Shown one piece after another: positions 31,151 to 41,759 of a DNA stretch of 64,000 nt (the stretch's first letter is position 1; each line of letters starts with the position of its first letter). The position numbers and the translations under genes are program-made. Source of the stretch: Takakia lepidozioides (Eukaryota; Streptophyta; Takakiopsida; Takakiales; Takakiaceae); contig CM060732.1 of the NCBI GenBank assembly GCA_030704615.1, forward strand, positions 12,712,001-12,776,000, read 5' to 3'. The notes below the pieces were generated by a model, which was not told the origin of the DNA, made no database searches, and saw nothing but the letters and a program-made list of their open reading frames with translations.

Positions 31151-31677
31151 ATAGAGAGAGAGAGTTGCAGAGACAAAGATGCAAAATCTTCGACAAGAAG
31201 CACGTCCAGCTTCCATTTATGCTGCCGAATATCGACAACTTGCGTGCGACCTCGACTGGAATGAGAAGAGCCTCATTAGTCAGTTTCGATGTGGCCTAAA
31301 AGATGATGTAAAAGATTTAATGCTGACAATGCCAAACGTGAGTACACTGAGCAAATTCATCACCCAAGTCATTGCATGCGATAATCGTTTGTTCGAAAGA
31401 CGTCAAGAGAAGCGATCTGGATGGTCGACGACGCATGCCGCTGCTACTACGGCACGAAACACAACGATCCATCAGACATCCGGTAATTATCCTATGCAGA
31501 TTGATGCTGTCCGATTCAAGCCATTGACGCCATAAGAAAAACAAAGACGACGCTCGAATGGATTATGCCTTTATTGCGGAGAAAATGATCACACAGCATT
31601 AAACTGCCCCAACAAGAGAAGATTCAAAGCTCGGGGCACAACGCGAGTGTTCGATACGAGGAGGCCGGAAAACGAAG
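31151..31677 (+). pseudogene. Chromovirus Gag, C-terminal part with zinc knuckle
   Basis: Continues Gag from FGENDS: AETKMQNLRQEARPASIYAA, DLDWNEKSLISQFRCGLKDD, MPNVSTLSKFITQVIACDNR, then after a stop at 31533 the zinc knuckle CLYCGENDHTALNC near 31570, and a tail ending near RRPENED. It breaks off at 31677 where the inverted-repeat arm starts (ACCTGCA microhomology). The protease that should follow is at 9494-9993 on the minus strand. Confidence 0.8.
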
Positions 31678-31934
31678 ACCTGCATTTTGGACTTTACCCC
31701 CAGGAGGACCCGAGAAGAGAAGAGTGTCGCCCGCTTCCCGGGAGGACAAGGGTCTGACAGAGGATCCATCCTCAATTTGAGCACCATCGTGAATCCTCGG
31801 AAAGCCTTCAATACTCCGACTCACAGCTGATCCGGAGGGTTCCTTTAGGGGACTTGAGGAACCGATGACGTTGTCAGCATCTCCTTGAACCTACCAAAGA
31901 GACATAATCATAAATCCGGGAATGCACGAATGCA

Positions 31935-31958
31935 AACCTCCACTGAACAGTGGAGGTC
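31935..31958. repeat. 24-bp palindrome, AA centre
   Basis: AACCTCCACTG, AA, CAGTGGAGGTC. Partner of 15437-15460. Confidence 0.9.
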
Positions 31959-32146
31959 ACTAGATATAGTCATGTCCCCATATGAAGGCCCGTATCAGAG
32001 TCTTGGGATTGCCCGCAAGAATTCAACTGAAAATGAGTGAAAATAAGAGTACCATATCTTTCACATGTGTGATTACAAGGAAATGAAAAAGAGAAACCAT
32101 GAAGATATTCAATAGCTCGAGTGAGATGGGATTGATCAAAAATAAT

Positions 32147-32893
32147 TTATTTTGAAGCATCATATCTGATACTCTTAAAACCGTTGTCCTCAATAAAATC
32201 CCATAGTGGGCTAAACTTGGGATCGTTTGAAACATTGGCAAAAAGACTCAACCCTATCATTTTTTTCCTAAGATAGCTTGAAAAAGAGGGATGTTTCCTC
32301 ATTCCAAGCAAATAGGTCTGAAGAACCTTGAGAAGATAGCAACCATCAGTCTCAACGGTCTGGAACGGTTTGAGAACAAGACATGAGTCGGGCGGGTTCA
32401 ATACACACTTCACGGCGGTGTCGTCAATGAGCAGAGTGTTACTCTTGGTGTATTGCCCACCAAATCCCTTCCGGACCTTGACCAGTGGCTTCAAAAACAA
32501 ATGAGGAGGGTCCAATCCTGATTTGAATTGAGGGTGAACTGAAGTAGGGCATGAAATACAATCCTCTTGAGACATAACGAAGGCCGGTTGAGGTAGACCA
32601 CGAAGCAAGAAATCCAGGATGGGCTGCAAGTTCTTGTACATCATAGAGCTCCACATCCCTAACCAATAGTGTTTGTGCAACTTTGTCCACACTTTGCGAT
32701 ATTTCTCCCGTCTAAAGACAAGTCGGAATCCGACAAGAGCTGGAATTCTGTAGTCCGATTCTGAAAACCGGGGGACATTGTAGCTCTTCTGGTGCTTCAA
32801 GATTTTGCACAAGACTCCATTTACGTCAAAAATAATCAAACGCAACCCTTGCGCAGGAGGAGAAACAGGTGCTCCAATCTGCCAGAGAGTCAT
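32147..32893 (-). CDS. FCP1-like HAD domain 2, intact copy
   Basis: A 248-residue open frame from ATG 32893 (MTLWQIGAPV) to the stop at 32147. HAD motif I is LIIFDVNGVLCKIL (residues about 22-36), where the second position of DxD is Asn. MWSSMMYKNLQPILDFLL (about 80-97) is the FCP1-type motif II region. SNTLLIDDTAVKCVLNPPDS (about 150-169) is the IDD metal-binding motif. The fold is that of FCP1/NIF phosphatases acting on phosphoproteins such as the polymerase II tail, but the DxN motif makes catalysis uncertain. Its start ATGACTCTCTGGCAG could be a splice acceptor instead. The left-arm copy is broken, so if any copy is expressed it is this one. Confidence 0.7.
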   Translation of the reverse strand: MTLWQIGAPVSPPAQGLRLIIFDVNGVLCKILKHQKSYNVPRFSESDYRIPALVGFRLVFRREKYRKVWTKLHKHYWLGMWSSMMYKNLQPILDFLLRGLPQPAFVMSQEDCISCPTSVHPQFKSGLDPPHLFLKPLVKVRKGFGGQYTKSNTLLIDDTAVKCVLNPPDSCLVLKPFQTVETDGCYLLKVLQTYLLGMRKHPSFSSYLRKKMIGLSLFANVSNDPKFSPLWDFIEDNGFKSIRYDASK

Positions 32894-32962
32894 TCATACT
32901 TAGGATGATAAAAGGGAACAGTACAATGCATTGGAAAAACCGACACCAGGAAAGTGAACAAG

Positions 32963-32986
32963 AACGTCCACTAAATAGCCGAGGTT
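32963..32986. repeat. 24-bp palindrome, right-arm partner after HAD1
   Basis: AACGTCCACTA, AA, TAGCCGAGGTT. More degenerate than its left-arm partner 14398-14421, yet its changes partly keep the dyad. Confidence 0.8.
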
Positions 32987-32998
32987 TACCAAACTCAG

Positions 32999-33808
32999 TT
33001 AAAATATTTTATGTCCCAATGCAGCGGCACGCAACTCGAGATTGCTAAGAAACTTCTGCCATCTATAATCAAAGTCTCTAAGAAATTTGACCGCTGGGTC
33101 GTCCTCGAAGAAATCCTTCGAAACGCCGAAAAGATGTAGGTCGTTGAACGGCACGACATCCATCCCCGATAACCGGAACATGTTAAGATGAGGCTTGAGC
33201 TCTTCCAGTAGAAATTTATCCCTGTCAGGGTCCACGCGCGCCTTATATTTTGGAAGGAAGATGGTATGTCCTAACGGGTTCAAGTAGGACTTGTACATAT
33301 TGTTTACAGTGTCGATGAGGAGAGTATTGGATTTGTAAGCTGTCGGGTCTTCCTTAGCGAAAATGTCGTAAAGACGTTTAAAATAGATAAGATTTTTGGA
33401 AGCTTTGGGCCATTTTTCTTTGAATGTCGATCTATGCATGACGGAATTCTCACTGCTGTAAGTTCTGACCTGGGAATAGTATTTCCCGAACACGGCCTTG
33501 GCGAGAGTCTCGACGTTCATTTCAGGTCTAGTGTTCCAAAAACAAACGGCAAACTTTTTGACGGCCTACTTCACGAATTTGTCAAGACCGTTTCGCGTAG
33601 CTAACTTGAATTTCCCTGCGGAGATACAAGGCTAGGTGGCAGGAGGTGTTTTCTTTCCATCCTTTAGGAAAACCTCACAAAGGTAACCGATGTCCAGATT
33701 CAGGACGTAGTATCCTGGCCGGCATCCGTTCGGCCCCCAAGGAAGGGAATGCAGATCGTTTGGATTGACAGAAAGAGAATAGTCGACTGGAGGGTAATGC
33801 ATGTTGTC
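32999..33808 (-). pseudogene. FCP1-like HAD domain 1 (right copy)
   Basis: Same domain as 13576-14385. Motif I reads LNLDIGYLCEVFLKDG without the TGA seen in the left arm. A TAG after PPAT (near 33635) and a TAG before AVKKF (near 33569) still interrupt it. The C-terminal 173 codons (ATG 33520, MNVETLAKAVFGKYY, to 32999) are open in both arms. Confidence 0.6.
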
Positions 33809-33995
33809 CTGTAGAATAACAGAAGAATTCATTATTAATTTCAATTCGAGAAATCCCAAAGTAGACAAACGGAAGAATGGAGTTGAAATCATTACCAATT
33901 TTGGAGTCGGCCGCTGAGATCCCTGGGCAGGCTGCTGCTCCTCTTTCCCATCTCTACGTCCAACGTTATCGTCCTTATCTGTGAAGCCAGATGGC

Positions 33996-34019
33996 AACCT
34001 CGACTGTCCAGTGGAGGTA
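33996..34019. repeat. 24-bp palindrome, in exon module
   Basis: AACCTCGACTG, TC, CAGTGGAGGTA. Partner of 13365-13388. Confidence 0.85.
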
Positions 34020-34380
34020 ACTTGTATGACCGGCTCAGATAGAGCGACAGTAATTGTTCGATCCACTCTTCTCTTCACCGTCTCAGTGTCGATGGAGTCG
34101 GTCCTCGTGCTCCTCAGACGTCATCTCACAAATCTACAGGAAATTAATGAAAAATCCCACGGATGACGACTATGGTGGTCCAAAATGATCTGACAAAATT
34201 ACCGAATTGAGCAATACCGAAGATGAGACTGAAAGACCAATAATAAGAGTAATAAGAATAAAGCCAATGTTTTACCCGAATCGGGATCTGTTGTTGGATT
34301 ACGCGATTGTGGTGCTCTGTGTCTTCTCCTTCCCCGCGAGTAGGAGGATTCTCCGACTCAATCCCTGCGTCCCTTGATGG

Positions 34381-34404
34381 AACGTCGATTGGACAGTGGA
34401 GGCT
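34381..34404. repeat. 24-bp palindrome, in exon module
   Basis: AACGTCGATTG, GA, CAGTGGAGGCT. Partner of 12973-12996. Here the right half is the better preserved one. Confidence 0.8.
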
Positions 34405-34777
34405 ACTTGCGGAACCGGCTTAGGTGACCTGGCCCTCACTGTCAGATCCACGTGTCTCTTCACCGTTTGAGTCTCATTTGATCCTTTTTGTGTGTGTGTC
34501 ATTTCCTCCGGATTGGATTCTTGGATCTACAATAAAAGCTATCCAAATTGGTTAGTGGCTGTCCACAAAGGTGTGCGAACGGAAATATGTGTCCGGGTGG
34601 AAATATGTTTTATTCGGAAGTCCAGAAAGACGGATATGAGAGAAACATTGGGATTATATATAATTACAATATTGTCATATGGAAAAAACATTCGGATTAT
34701 TCCACTCACAAGTATGTATAATTACAATATTGTCATATTGTATTCAGAAGTGTGTACGAATGAACATTCACTAATTG

Positions 34778-35345
34778 TCATTTGTTACCTACATCCAGAA
34801 CCACTTCCCGGGTGACATTCTGGGACACCAGCTCACAACGATTGTTAACGGGATCCGGTGACATAATCAATGGCTCGTCACCTTCCACAGGTGTGAACCC
34901 TTGACCGAGGGTTTCAACTAACTCCCTTGATGTCGCTTCTTGACCCCCTGGAGAAGCCGGATTCTTATTCGTGGTGTTATCAGAACTGGAGGAAGAGCTG
35001 TCCAGATTGTGCACATCTTTTGGCGCAACGCGTTCTTGGGTATTTGGAGTACTACCTAGATTATCCAACCGGGAAATTTCCTGGCCCTCTCTTTCCCTTT
35101 CCCACGTTAGCCGCATCTGCCCCTGGTCTCCGTTGACGATTTCCATGTTCTCATCTTCGTCTTTCTCCTCGTCGTCGTCCTCTTCTGATCCTTGTCGTGT
35201 CCTTCGTCATCATCTTCTTTGTCCACTTCCTTATCCTGGGACCTGCAGTGAGTCTCCGTCATTTCCGTCTCCTGTGATAGTCTGATTGTCAATCTAGAGG
35301 GTCCTGAAATAGGCCTCCACCTTGCTTCTACAAAATTTCTTTTTC
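34778..35345 (-). pseudogene. Acidic exon, right copy
   Basis: Counterpart of 11976-12599. The start KKKFCRSKVEAYFRTL is followed by TAG, and the acidic run is shortened. The tail (EIVNGDQGQMRLTWERE to the stop at 34778) is open. Confidence 0.5.
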
Positions 35346-35521
35346 GTTACAAGTTTATGTCGAGCACACGAATATTTCTTTCTTGCAATGAAACCAAACA
35401 ATGATATCAAAATAAATCCGACGAACACCAACCATCGATAGGCTTTCTTTTGAGACAACTACCAAACACACCAATCTGCAGAATAACAAACACCCAAAAC
35501 ACCCACAACTCCAATAACATG

Positions 35522-35545
35522 AACCTCCACTGCCCAGTGGAGGTT
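35522..35545. repeat. 24-bp palindrome, perfect arms, CC centre
   Basis: Exact reverse complement of 11813-11836, in the same intron. Confidence 0.95.
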
Positions 35546-35581
35546 AACAAAATGGAAACAATCAGACACAGGTTAAACACG

Positions 35582-37252
35582 TTATTTCGACAACGTCAAT
35601 AATACGAGAGTTAAATCCGGGAAAACTGAAAACACAGACAATTCCAAGATGCAGAATCCACTTACAAGCAGAACGTATGTCATTGCCAGTCCTCCGAAAA
35701 TGTTCACACAAGACATTCCGTCCCTGCAAAAAAAAAAAACCAGGTAATCGTAGGTGTCCGGCCTCAGCTCATGATTGTAAGTCCTGCACTCCTTCTCCTG
35801 CGAGGTCAGGTCTACATCTGGTCCTTGGATAACGGGATTAATTGGGTCGGGCGATAACAAAACAGTTTGAATGTGGTCGTCCGGATTCACCATCTCCTCA
35901 GTTGTTGCCGGAAATACATAGTCGAGGCAGAGGACCGTCCGGGAGAAAATAGTCGTGCAGCTCTTGTAAGGGATTCAAACTCGCCGGGAATGTAATAACC
36001 CTGTCAGATAATAAACGATTTTGATCCAGGGCCATTCCGGATGTATGACACAAGATTTCCCGATGATTCTTGTGTGGAAAAAAACACAAAAGCACTGGAC
36101 ATGAGCTTCCGAGCCACAAAAGCATCCAAGATATGTGATTAGTCCTTTGCCTCGAAGACAACAGAGTCATCATCACAAACTGTATTGACGAACACCATGG
36201 ATATGTCGTCGAACCGATTCTTTGGTGCAAGTCCCAACCGTGATTTGGCATCAGCAAATTTCTGGTTCCCCCCCAGCTGTGTGTAATGGGACCTGAAGCT
36301 CGTGCGTAGAATCGCCAGGGCATTCTGGTTATCCTCGAAGGTCTGCTTGCACGACAAGACATACTTCTTGAAGGCAGCAGTTGTTGGTTGCGTCTCCATA
36401 TTCATCTTCTGTTTGCTAACAGTCGTTCCCGAGCTTATCTCGAAATGTTTCAAACACAACTTTGTTGAAGTTGTAGTTTTTTTTAACATCATGCCACTCC
36501 TGTTTGGTATATGGTTCCGGGTTCTGTTTGCTCCTCCGAGGCCACCCTAAGACTTCCATTACATCGTCGATAATAAACCGTCGCAATTTCATTTGGTCAA
36601 TATACGCACTCATTGTGTTTTTGGATTTGTCCGCGCCCTTGAATTTCGTTCCCCGAATGCAAATGTCTCTGTTTAGGATTTTCTCCGCCACTCTTTTCAA
36701 CTGCCTGCTATTAAGTCCTTGCAGTTTCGCGATAGCGGTTTTATTCAGCGGTAGCTGTTCACCCTTACACTGAATCCCGAAAATATCAATAAGCTTCATT
36801 TGTTCCCAGTGTTTGAAAACCTCCTCCCACAGGTTCCATACGTCTTCATCACAGAGAACCAGAACCATGGCCTCCTTCACGCTACTCATCTGCAGTATGA
36901 GTTGACATGCTTGCATAAATTCCTACGAAAATTATCAAGGCCAAAGTTAGACATTTCATTCGATATTTGATATTAATTTTGAGATGAAACAATAGTCACA
37001 ACTATCTTGTCAATTATAATATACACCAAGTGATGATTCGATTGTCAATTTATCTCCGTCCATCTTGTTGTGCATTGTAATTTGAAGCTCTTTCTGTAGT
37101 GTCTCCTGCTTCGGAATGCGGTGCTCCTCCAAGTCAAATTTGTCCAATCTGTTCATGTTCTCCACCAGGAACAGTTCCAAGAGTGTACCTAGAAAATCCT
37201 TGAAAAACCCAATGAGCATGAAAAGTTTTGGAAGCGTTCTTCTCAACATCAC
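35582..37252 (-). pseudogene. 446-residue protein, frameshifted right copy
   Basis: Counterpart of 10103-11692. It is split into frames 36416-36916, 36139-36492, 35898-36362 and 35582-35893 by indels, one of them in an A/T homopolymer near 36480. The short upstream exon (37015-37252) is kept. Confidence 0.65.
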
Positions 37253-37269
37253 GTTTTCATGATCATATG

Positions 37270-37500
37270 ATGTTTCAAGTATTTTTGCGGCACATTTGCG
37301 GAACTGTTACAGGTGGAGAACATAAATAGATTGGGAAAATAAGAGCTGGACAAGCACCTCATTACCAAACAAGACACATTACAAAAGACCCCATCATGTC
37401 GAATTTCCGAATGCTGAACCATCCCGCTCATTCATTGTAGCACCCTCCCTTATGAAGCTATTTTTGTAGTGTCTCCTGCTTCGTAATGCGGTCTCCGTTC
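37270..37500 (-). repeat. Partial exon duplications upstream of the 446-residue gene
   Basis: The segment coding ELFLVENMNRLDKFDLEEHR (about 37115-37180) recurs in decayed form as ELLQVENINRLGK near 37290-37330. A third echo of the CCGAAGCAGGAGACACTACA part (CGAAGCAGGAGACACTACAA) is near 37465-37485. The outer edge of the inverted duplication falls inside this repeat. Confidence 0.55.
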
Positions 37501-37576
37501 GTCACATTAAATCAAGCTTGAAAATATTTTGGTTCTCTAGCAAAAGGAACGGAAAACACAATGAATCATTTACCTT

Positions 37577-38700
37577 TCATTGTCTAGTCTCCGACTTCGT
37601 TGTGTGATCGTTGTACTTTTTCGGCCTCCCCCTTAGCTCGAAGAAATTTCGGGCATGTGCAACTTTCTCGGCAAATGTTGTGTCAAATTTATGCGCCTTA
37701 TTCGGGTCGTTTAGGAGCTTAGATAGCTTCATGAGCCTCATCAGATCTTTTGACCATATAATCTTTGAGGGCCAGTCAGTGTAGTACTTCTTAAGATTGT
37801 CGTCGTCTACGTCTTGCACAAGTTCCTGCGACAGAATTGAATAAGGTCAGAAATGATATCGACCTAACAAACATGTTGTTTAAAGTTCATGAACCTCCAC
37901 TGTCCAGTGGAGGTTTATGTTGTTACAAAAATTGAATTTTGTTGGGAAATTTACCTTGGCAGCAATGATCGTGTGTTGTCCACCGATGACGAAGAATAAT
38001 TTTCCACCTCCTTCCAGTTTCGAGGTTTCGAACTAGAAACCTCCATAGGCTTCTTGGGGTTTGTGGGAATCAAATGGATGTTTGGAGTCAAACACCTGGA
38101 GCTGGTAAAGACGCGCTTTGACTTCGTCTTTGTGCTTCACATTTAGGGGCCTGTACACCATATCCCTGGGAGCAAGCTCCATCATGGAAACTTTGACGTC
38201 CTGGGTCGCCTCAAACCCAAAAGAAAACATGTCCTTGGAGCCTCTCCAGCATCTTCTCACACTTGTCTTTGTCGAATATGTCTGCAACCTTGGGTTTATT
38301 GGTATCTGTCATGAATGCAAGATCCATCTCCTCCTTTTGTTTCTTCTTTCCCCCTGATGTACTGGCTTCATTGTCATCACCACCGGCGTCAATGGATTTC
38401 CGTTTTCCCTTCTTTGGCTTCGCTCTTGCAGCCTCCTCCTCCCGCGTCTTTGCAATCTCCTTACCCTTTAAGTAAAGCACATCCAAGAAAATACCCCAAG
38501 CCATGCAAAAACCTTCATCTGTAAATTGAGTACCTCGTCGCAATATGTGAACCCCGCCCGAATGGACTCTCTCATCATGGCCTTCCTTAGACATATAGGT
38601 TTGCACATTCCAACAATACAATCCCTCGGGGTAATGTTGCTGTCCACAGAACAAACCACCTCGGTCCTCAGACACATCTCATGACAACCATACAAGATTC
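37577..38700 (-). pseudogene. Possible ParB-like domain gene of the TIR element
   Basis: Two exons joined by an intron at 37826-37955. The N-terminal part (DSNITPRDCIVGMCKPICLR, AGFTYCDEV, then after a frame change KGKEIAKTREEEAARAKPKK) leads into ELAPRDMVYRPLNVKHKDEV (near 38150) and GGGKLFFVIGGQHTIIAAK (near 37985), then ELVQDVDDDNLKKYYTDWPS and LMRLMKLSKLLNDPN. The order of a proline-rich first strand, a 'vIGGqH..aAk' box and an 'LM.lSk.lN' helix resembles ParB/sulfiredoxin-fold domains, which bind DNA or nucleotides. This is a pattern impression, not an alignment. Frame changes near 38530 and 38230 and a stop near 38033 suggest decay. The 446-residue protein lies directly downstream. Confidence 0.4.
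37892..37915. repeat. 24-bp palindrome, perfect arms
   Basis: AACCTCCACTG, TC, CAGTGGAGGTT, inside the 130-bp intron 37826-37955. Confidence 0.95.
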
Positions 38701-38710
38701 CCAGGACAGT

Positions 38711-38734
38711 AACCTCCACTGTCCAGTGGAGGTT
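38711..38734. repeat. 24-bp palindrome, perfect arms
   Basis: Same as the copy at 37892. Lies just upstream of the possible ParB-like exon on its own strand. Confidence 0.95.
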
Positions 38735-39105
38735 CAACAATTCATACGCTCATAGCTGACAGATAAAAGAGTTCAATTCAGAAGGAAAAAACGATTTCAC
38801 TTATAAGAAGAATAATACATTTATTTAGAGAAAGCTCGTCTCGCCATTCCATACATCATGCGGTCTCAAAATTGTTCCTATAACGAATATATAATTTCTA
38901 CAATAAATCGATATTCTTTTGTAAGATGAGTTTCATCTTTCATTTTCTTGTATGTACAATAACTACAGGAGGCTCTCTCGAATCATCCTCAAGGTTTCAG
39001 GGGAGTACTCTCTAGGTGTATATGTCGGAGAATCTCTAGAGATGTATTATGGAGAATACCCAGGGACGTACTGAGGAGAATCTGCAGGGACATATTCTGG
39101 AGAAT

Positions 39106-39520
39106 TTACAAGGACTGCATACTGAGGAGAGTGAGGACTGTATGAGGACCTGGAGAGGACGGAAGGATGGATCCCGGAGACTTTTCACTATCTCCTACAG
39201 AAATGTCATTATCTGAATTAGACTGAAGATTACACTCATCACTTTCATCTTTCTCTTCCTCTATTTCCTCCGTTGTCTCCCGTCGAATAAGTCCCTCGAA
39301 CATTGATTCGTCAGTGCCCGGATTTATGAAGGTTCGCACGTCAGAGCCCACATCTGATATTTGATTCTCAGATCTCTTTTTGAAGGTTTTTGTTTTCGAT
39401 ACAACTAGTGATTCGTCTTGGTTTTCTGCTTCGTTGATGCTTACTGGATTCTGTCTCCTTGGCCTCTTACAGATGTCGACGACGGTCACCGTGTGCACTC
39501 CTACGCCCGTTCTTTTTATA
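39106..39520 (-). CDS. Acidic exon near the start of the minus-strand unit
   Basis: Starts after the acceptor TTCTGTCAG at 39520 and reads KRTGVGVHTVTVVDICKRPR, KKRSENQISDVGSDV and an acidic stretch (ETTEEIEEEKDESDECN) to the stop at 39106. A basic, nuclear-localisation-like KTFKKRSE lies in the middle. No domain is recognised. It is upstream of the possible ParB-like exons and probably in the same transcript. Confidence 0.45.
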
Positions 39521-39612
39521 CTGACAGAACAAAAAATCAACGCAGGGGAGGAACCTACATAAGTCTATCTCAATACATCCTTATGTTGTGCCTTGGCATA
39601 GTAACACGCAGG

Positions 39613-39636
39613 AACCTCCACTGGGCAGGCGAGGTT
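39613..39636. repeat. 24-bp palindrome, one changed arm
   Basis: AACCTCCACTG, GG, CAGGCGAGGTT. In the intron before the acidic exon. Confidence 0.85.
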
Positions 39637-40207
39637 CGTGTGGTTTGTCCTGTCGGAGTTTATGGAGGTCTACTAGAGGTCTAGTGGTCTATGGAGACTA
39701 GTCTACTAGAGTAGCCTAGCCCCGAAGAAAAACCCGTTATCAAATATCGGAAATTCGGAAAAACAATCGCTAAAAACCATGATCCTAACCCTCCATAACC
39801 CTAATAATCCAGCAGCACCAGTAAACCAGGACCACAAACCACCCATACCAACCACCACCAGCAGAGAAACAACAATGCATTGAGACACCTAAAAAGCTTT
39901 AATCAATTCAAACTAATTGAAACAACTTTGGAACCACATGAATTGAAAAGAGATGCTCCGCATCAGACAAGACACCACACTCACGAAACGTGACATGCAA
40001 GAATCAAATGGTGCTCTATAACCTTTGGAACGAAAGCGAGTGAGGAAGAGAAACAAACCAACAGCGGCGTGGGCGATGCTGACCAACAAAAGCAACAGCA
40101 AAACAAAAAGAAAAGCAAATCAACAAACATAACAAAGAGAGAATGAGAGAATGACAAGCGAGCAAGAGAGAATGACATCAAACCACATGCGTAAACGAGA
40201 ACATTAC
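39637..40207. other. Probable long intron or leader of the minus-strand unit
   Basis: No domain-bearing frame. A direct repeat of TCTAGTGGTCTATGGAGACTAG-like sequence occurs near 39665-39710. Minus-strand frames are short and hydrophobic by chance. Confidence 0.4.
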
Positions 40208-40535
40208 CTGCTAGATGCGTGAGCCATTTCAGTGCCCCTGTTGCTGACCTGAAACGCCCGACCCTTAAGCTTCCACCGCTCCGCTTCGCTCTCCTTACGC
40301 TCTGCTTCTTTCCCGTCTCCTGTCTGCACTTGAATCCGCTGTCTGCTTCCTTTCCTCCACTGCACTCTCACGCTGCACTGAACTGCACGCTCTCTTCTCT
40401 CAGCTCTCACGGCACCCTGCACAATACAGTCTCTGCTCTTCACGCTCTCCCCTCTTCAAAACTCTCTCTTTTCTAGCGCTAGTCGGTCTTACCACTTCCG
40501 CAGCGCTTCCGCGTACACAATGGAGTGGCGAAAAG
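40208..40535 (-). other. First exon of the minus-strand unit (5' UTR and start)
   Basis: A purine-rich, GC-richer stretch on the minus strand that ends at a clear donor (CTAGCAG then GTAATG at 40207). A possible start gives MAHASSR just before the donor. The upstream start at 40443 would add a basic 70-residue leader. It resembles a plant 5' leader exon downstream of a TATA element. Confidence 0.4.
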
Positions 40536-40556
40536 GTGGGCTGAACAACCACACCC

Positions 40557-40565
40557 CTTATATGG
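40557..40565 (-). promoter_or_regulatory. TATA-like element, minus-strand unit
   Basis: CCATATAAG on the minus strand, about 30 bases upstream of the inferred first exon. Faces away from the TATA element at 41292. Confidence 0.4.
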
Positions 40566-41291
40566 TGCCGTCGCAAAGGATCTGAACCATCGCGTCCTTT
40601 CGAAATCGAACGGTCGCGCGTGTTCCATCCAACATCCATGAAAATATCATCCAATTCATCATTTCCATTCTATCCATCCATTTTACGAATGACTAGATGA
40701 AATGAAAAAACAGATGAATAAACGAGAAAATATGACGTTAATGATCCCTTGCACAAGATCATCAATTATAACCCCGCGGGATATTTCCCACACCCCACAT
40801 GTGACGATAAATGAAATGTACAAGTCAGATCTTCTTGCGGCGTTTTGCCGCTGGGAATTATTGCTCTTGACCATGTCTACATTCGGCAGATTAAGGCTTG
40901 GAATATTTCCTCTGTCACTCATTTACGCCTGCCGCATTCTCGGCCGAGTGTCCTTGCTGCACGATTTCATGAAACGTTTGTCATCGGCGTCAGGCCATCA
41001 TCCACTTGGACAGCATTGAATGCGAAATACGTAATGCTTTATAAGCACGAGTGCGAAACCATTGAACCACCATTATCGGCCGTTATCTTTCTGGCATCAT
41101 AATTGTTACATAGGGATCTACCAGTAAAAGACACTCTTTTCCGAAATCGGTCAAAGAGTGCACTCCTGCACCATCCAGAACCGTTCGATTGTGGCCATAT
41201 CGGATATCAACGGCGACGGAAATCGATCCGCGAGACAATGTATCGCACTATCCCATTGGAGGAGTTCCAGCGGGCAACCTGGTTTCCATCT

Positions 41292-41300
41292 CTATATAAG
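41292..41300 (+). promoter_or_regulatory. TATA box, DUF7869-type gene
   Basis: CTATATAAG on the plus strand, about 0.7 kb upstream of the coding region. A pyrimidine-rich leader with several GCAG/GTGTAA-type possible splice borders follows. Confidence 0.45.
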
Positions 41301-41620
41301 GTCTGAGTGCAAACTGTTCAAGCTTCTATCTTCATACCTCTCACTTGCAGATCGTGTTTCCCGCACCTCTCTGGTCATCTCCCACCTCGCTTCCCATACT
41401 GCTCCTCTCTGAGCATCCTGTACCTCTGTGGCCATCGCAGGTGTAACTCTTTGAATTCCATAATCTCTCGTGTGAACTGCATTTTCACCTGTAGAAAATG
41501 TTAAGACATCTATGTGTTTTCGATACTCTACAGGAAAATCTACTTATTTGACATCTGCATGTTTAGAAATTACAGTCCAATACTCTCCGATTTCTGTATT
41601 TCGTTATACCTCAAGTCGTG

Positions 41621-41644
41621 GATCTCCACTGGACAGTCGCGTCA
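41621..41644. repeat. 24-bp palindrome, weak right arm
   Basis: GATCTCCACTG, GA, CAGTCGCGTCA. In the leader of the plus-strand unit. Confidence 0.65.
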
Positions 41645-41735
41645 ATGCTCACATCCATCCGTCATTACAATTATTCATCCACGTAACCATGTTCATCATA
41701 TTCATCCGTCCAACTTTTTCATCTGTATCTCATCT

Positions 41736-41759
41736 AACCTCCACTGTACAGTGGAGGTT
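41736..41759. repeat. 24-bp palindrome, perfect including centre
   Basis: AACCTCCACTG, TA, CAGTGGAGGTT. The self-complementary centre makes all 24 bases a perfect dyad. Confidence 0.95.

Larger units (their letters stand above)
33890..34530 (-). pseudogene. Duplicated exon module, right copy
   Basis: Right-arm counterpart of 12851-13488: KRRVDRTITVALSEPVIQVTST (near 34050) and KRHVDLTVRARSPKPVPQVAST (near 34420). Small indels shorten the second module's tail. Confidence 0.45.
31678..37324 (-). repeat. Right arm of the 5.7-kb inverted duplication
   Basis: Reverse complement of 10028-15717. The outer part continues without a break into single-copy element DNA at 37325, so this arm is the original location and the left arm the extra copy. 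The outer edge lies inside a tandemly repeated exon (37270-37500). Confidence 0.9.

Noticed and set aside
10028-37324. Foldback transposon or assembly artefact for the inverted repeat
   Set aside because: Arms differ by many private changes, and their edges coincide with breaks in other identified elements rather than with termini. An inversion explains all junctions.
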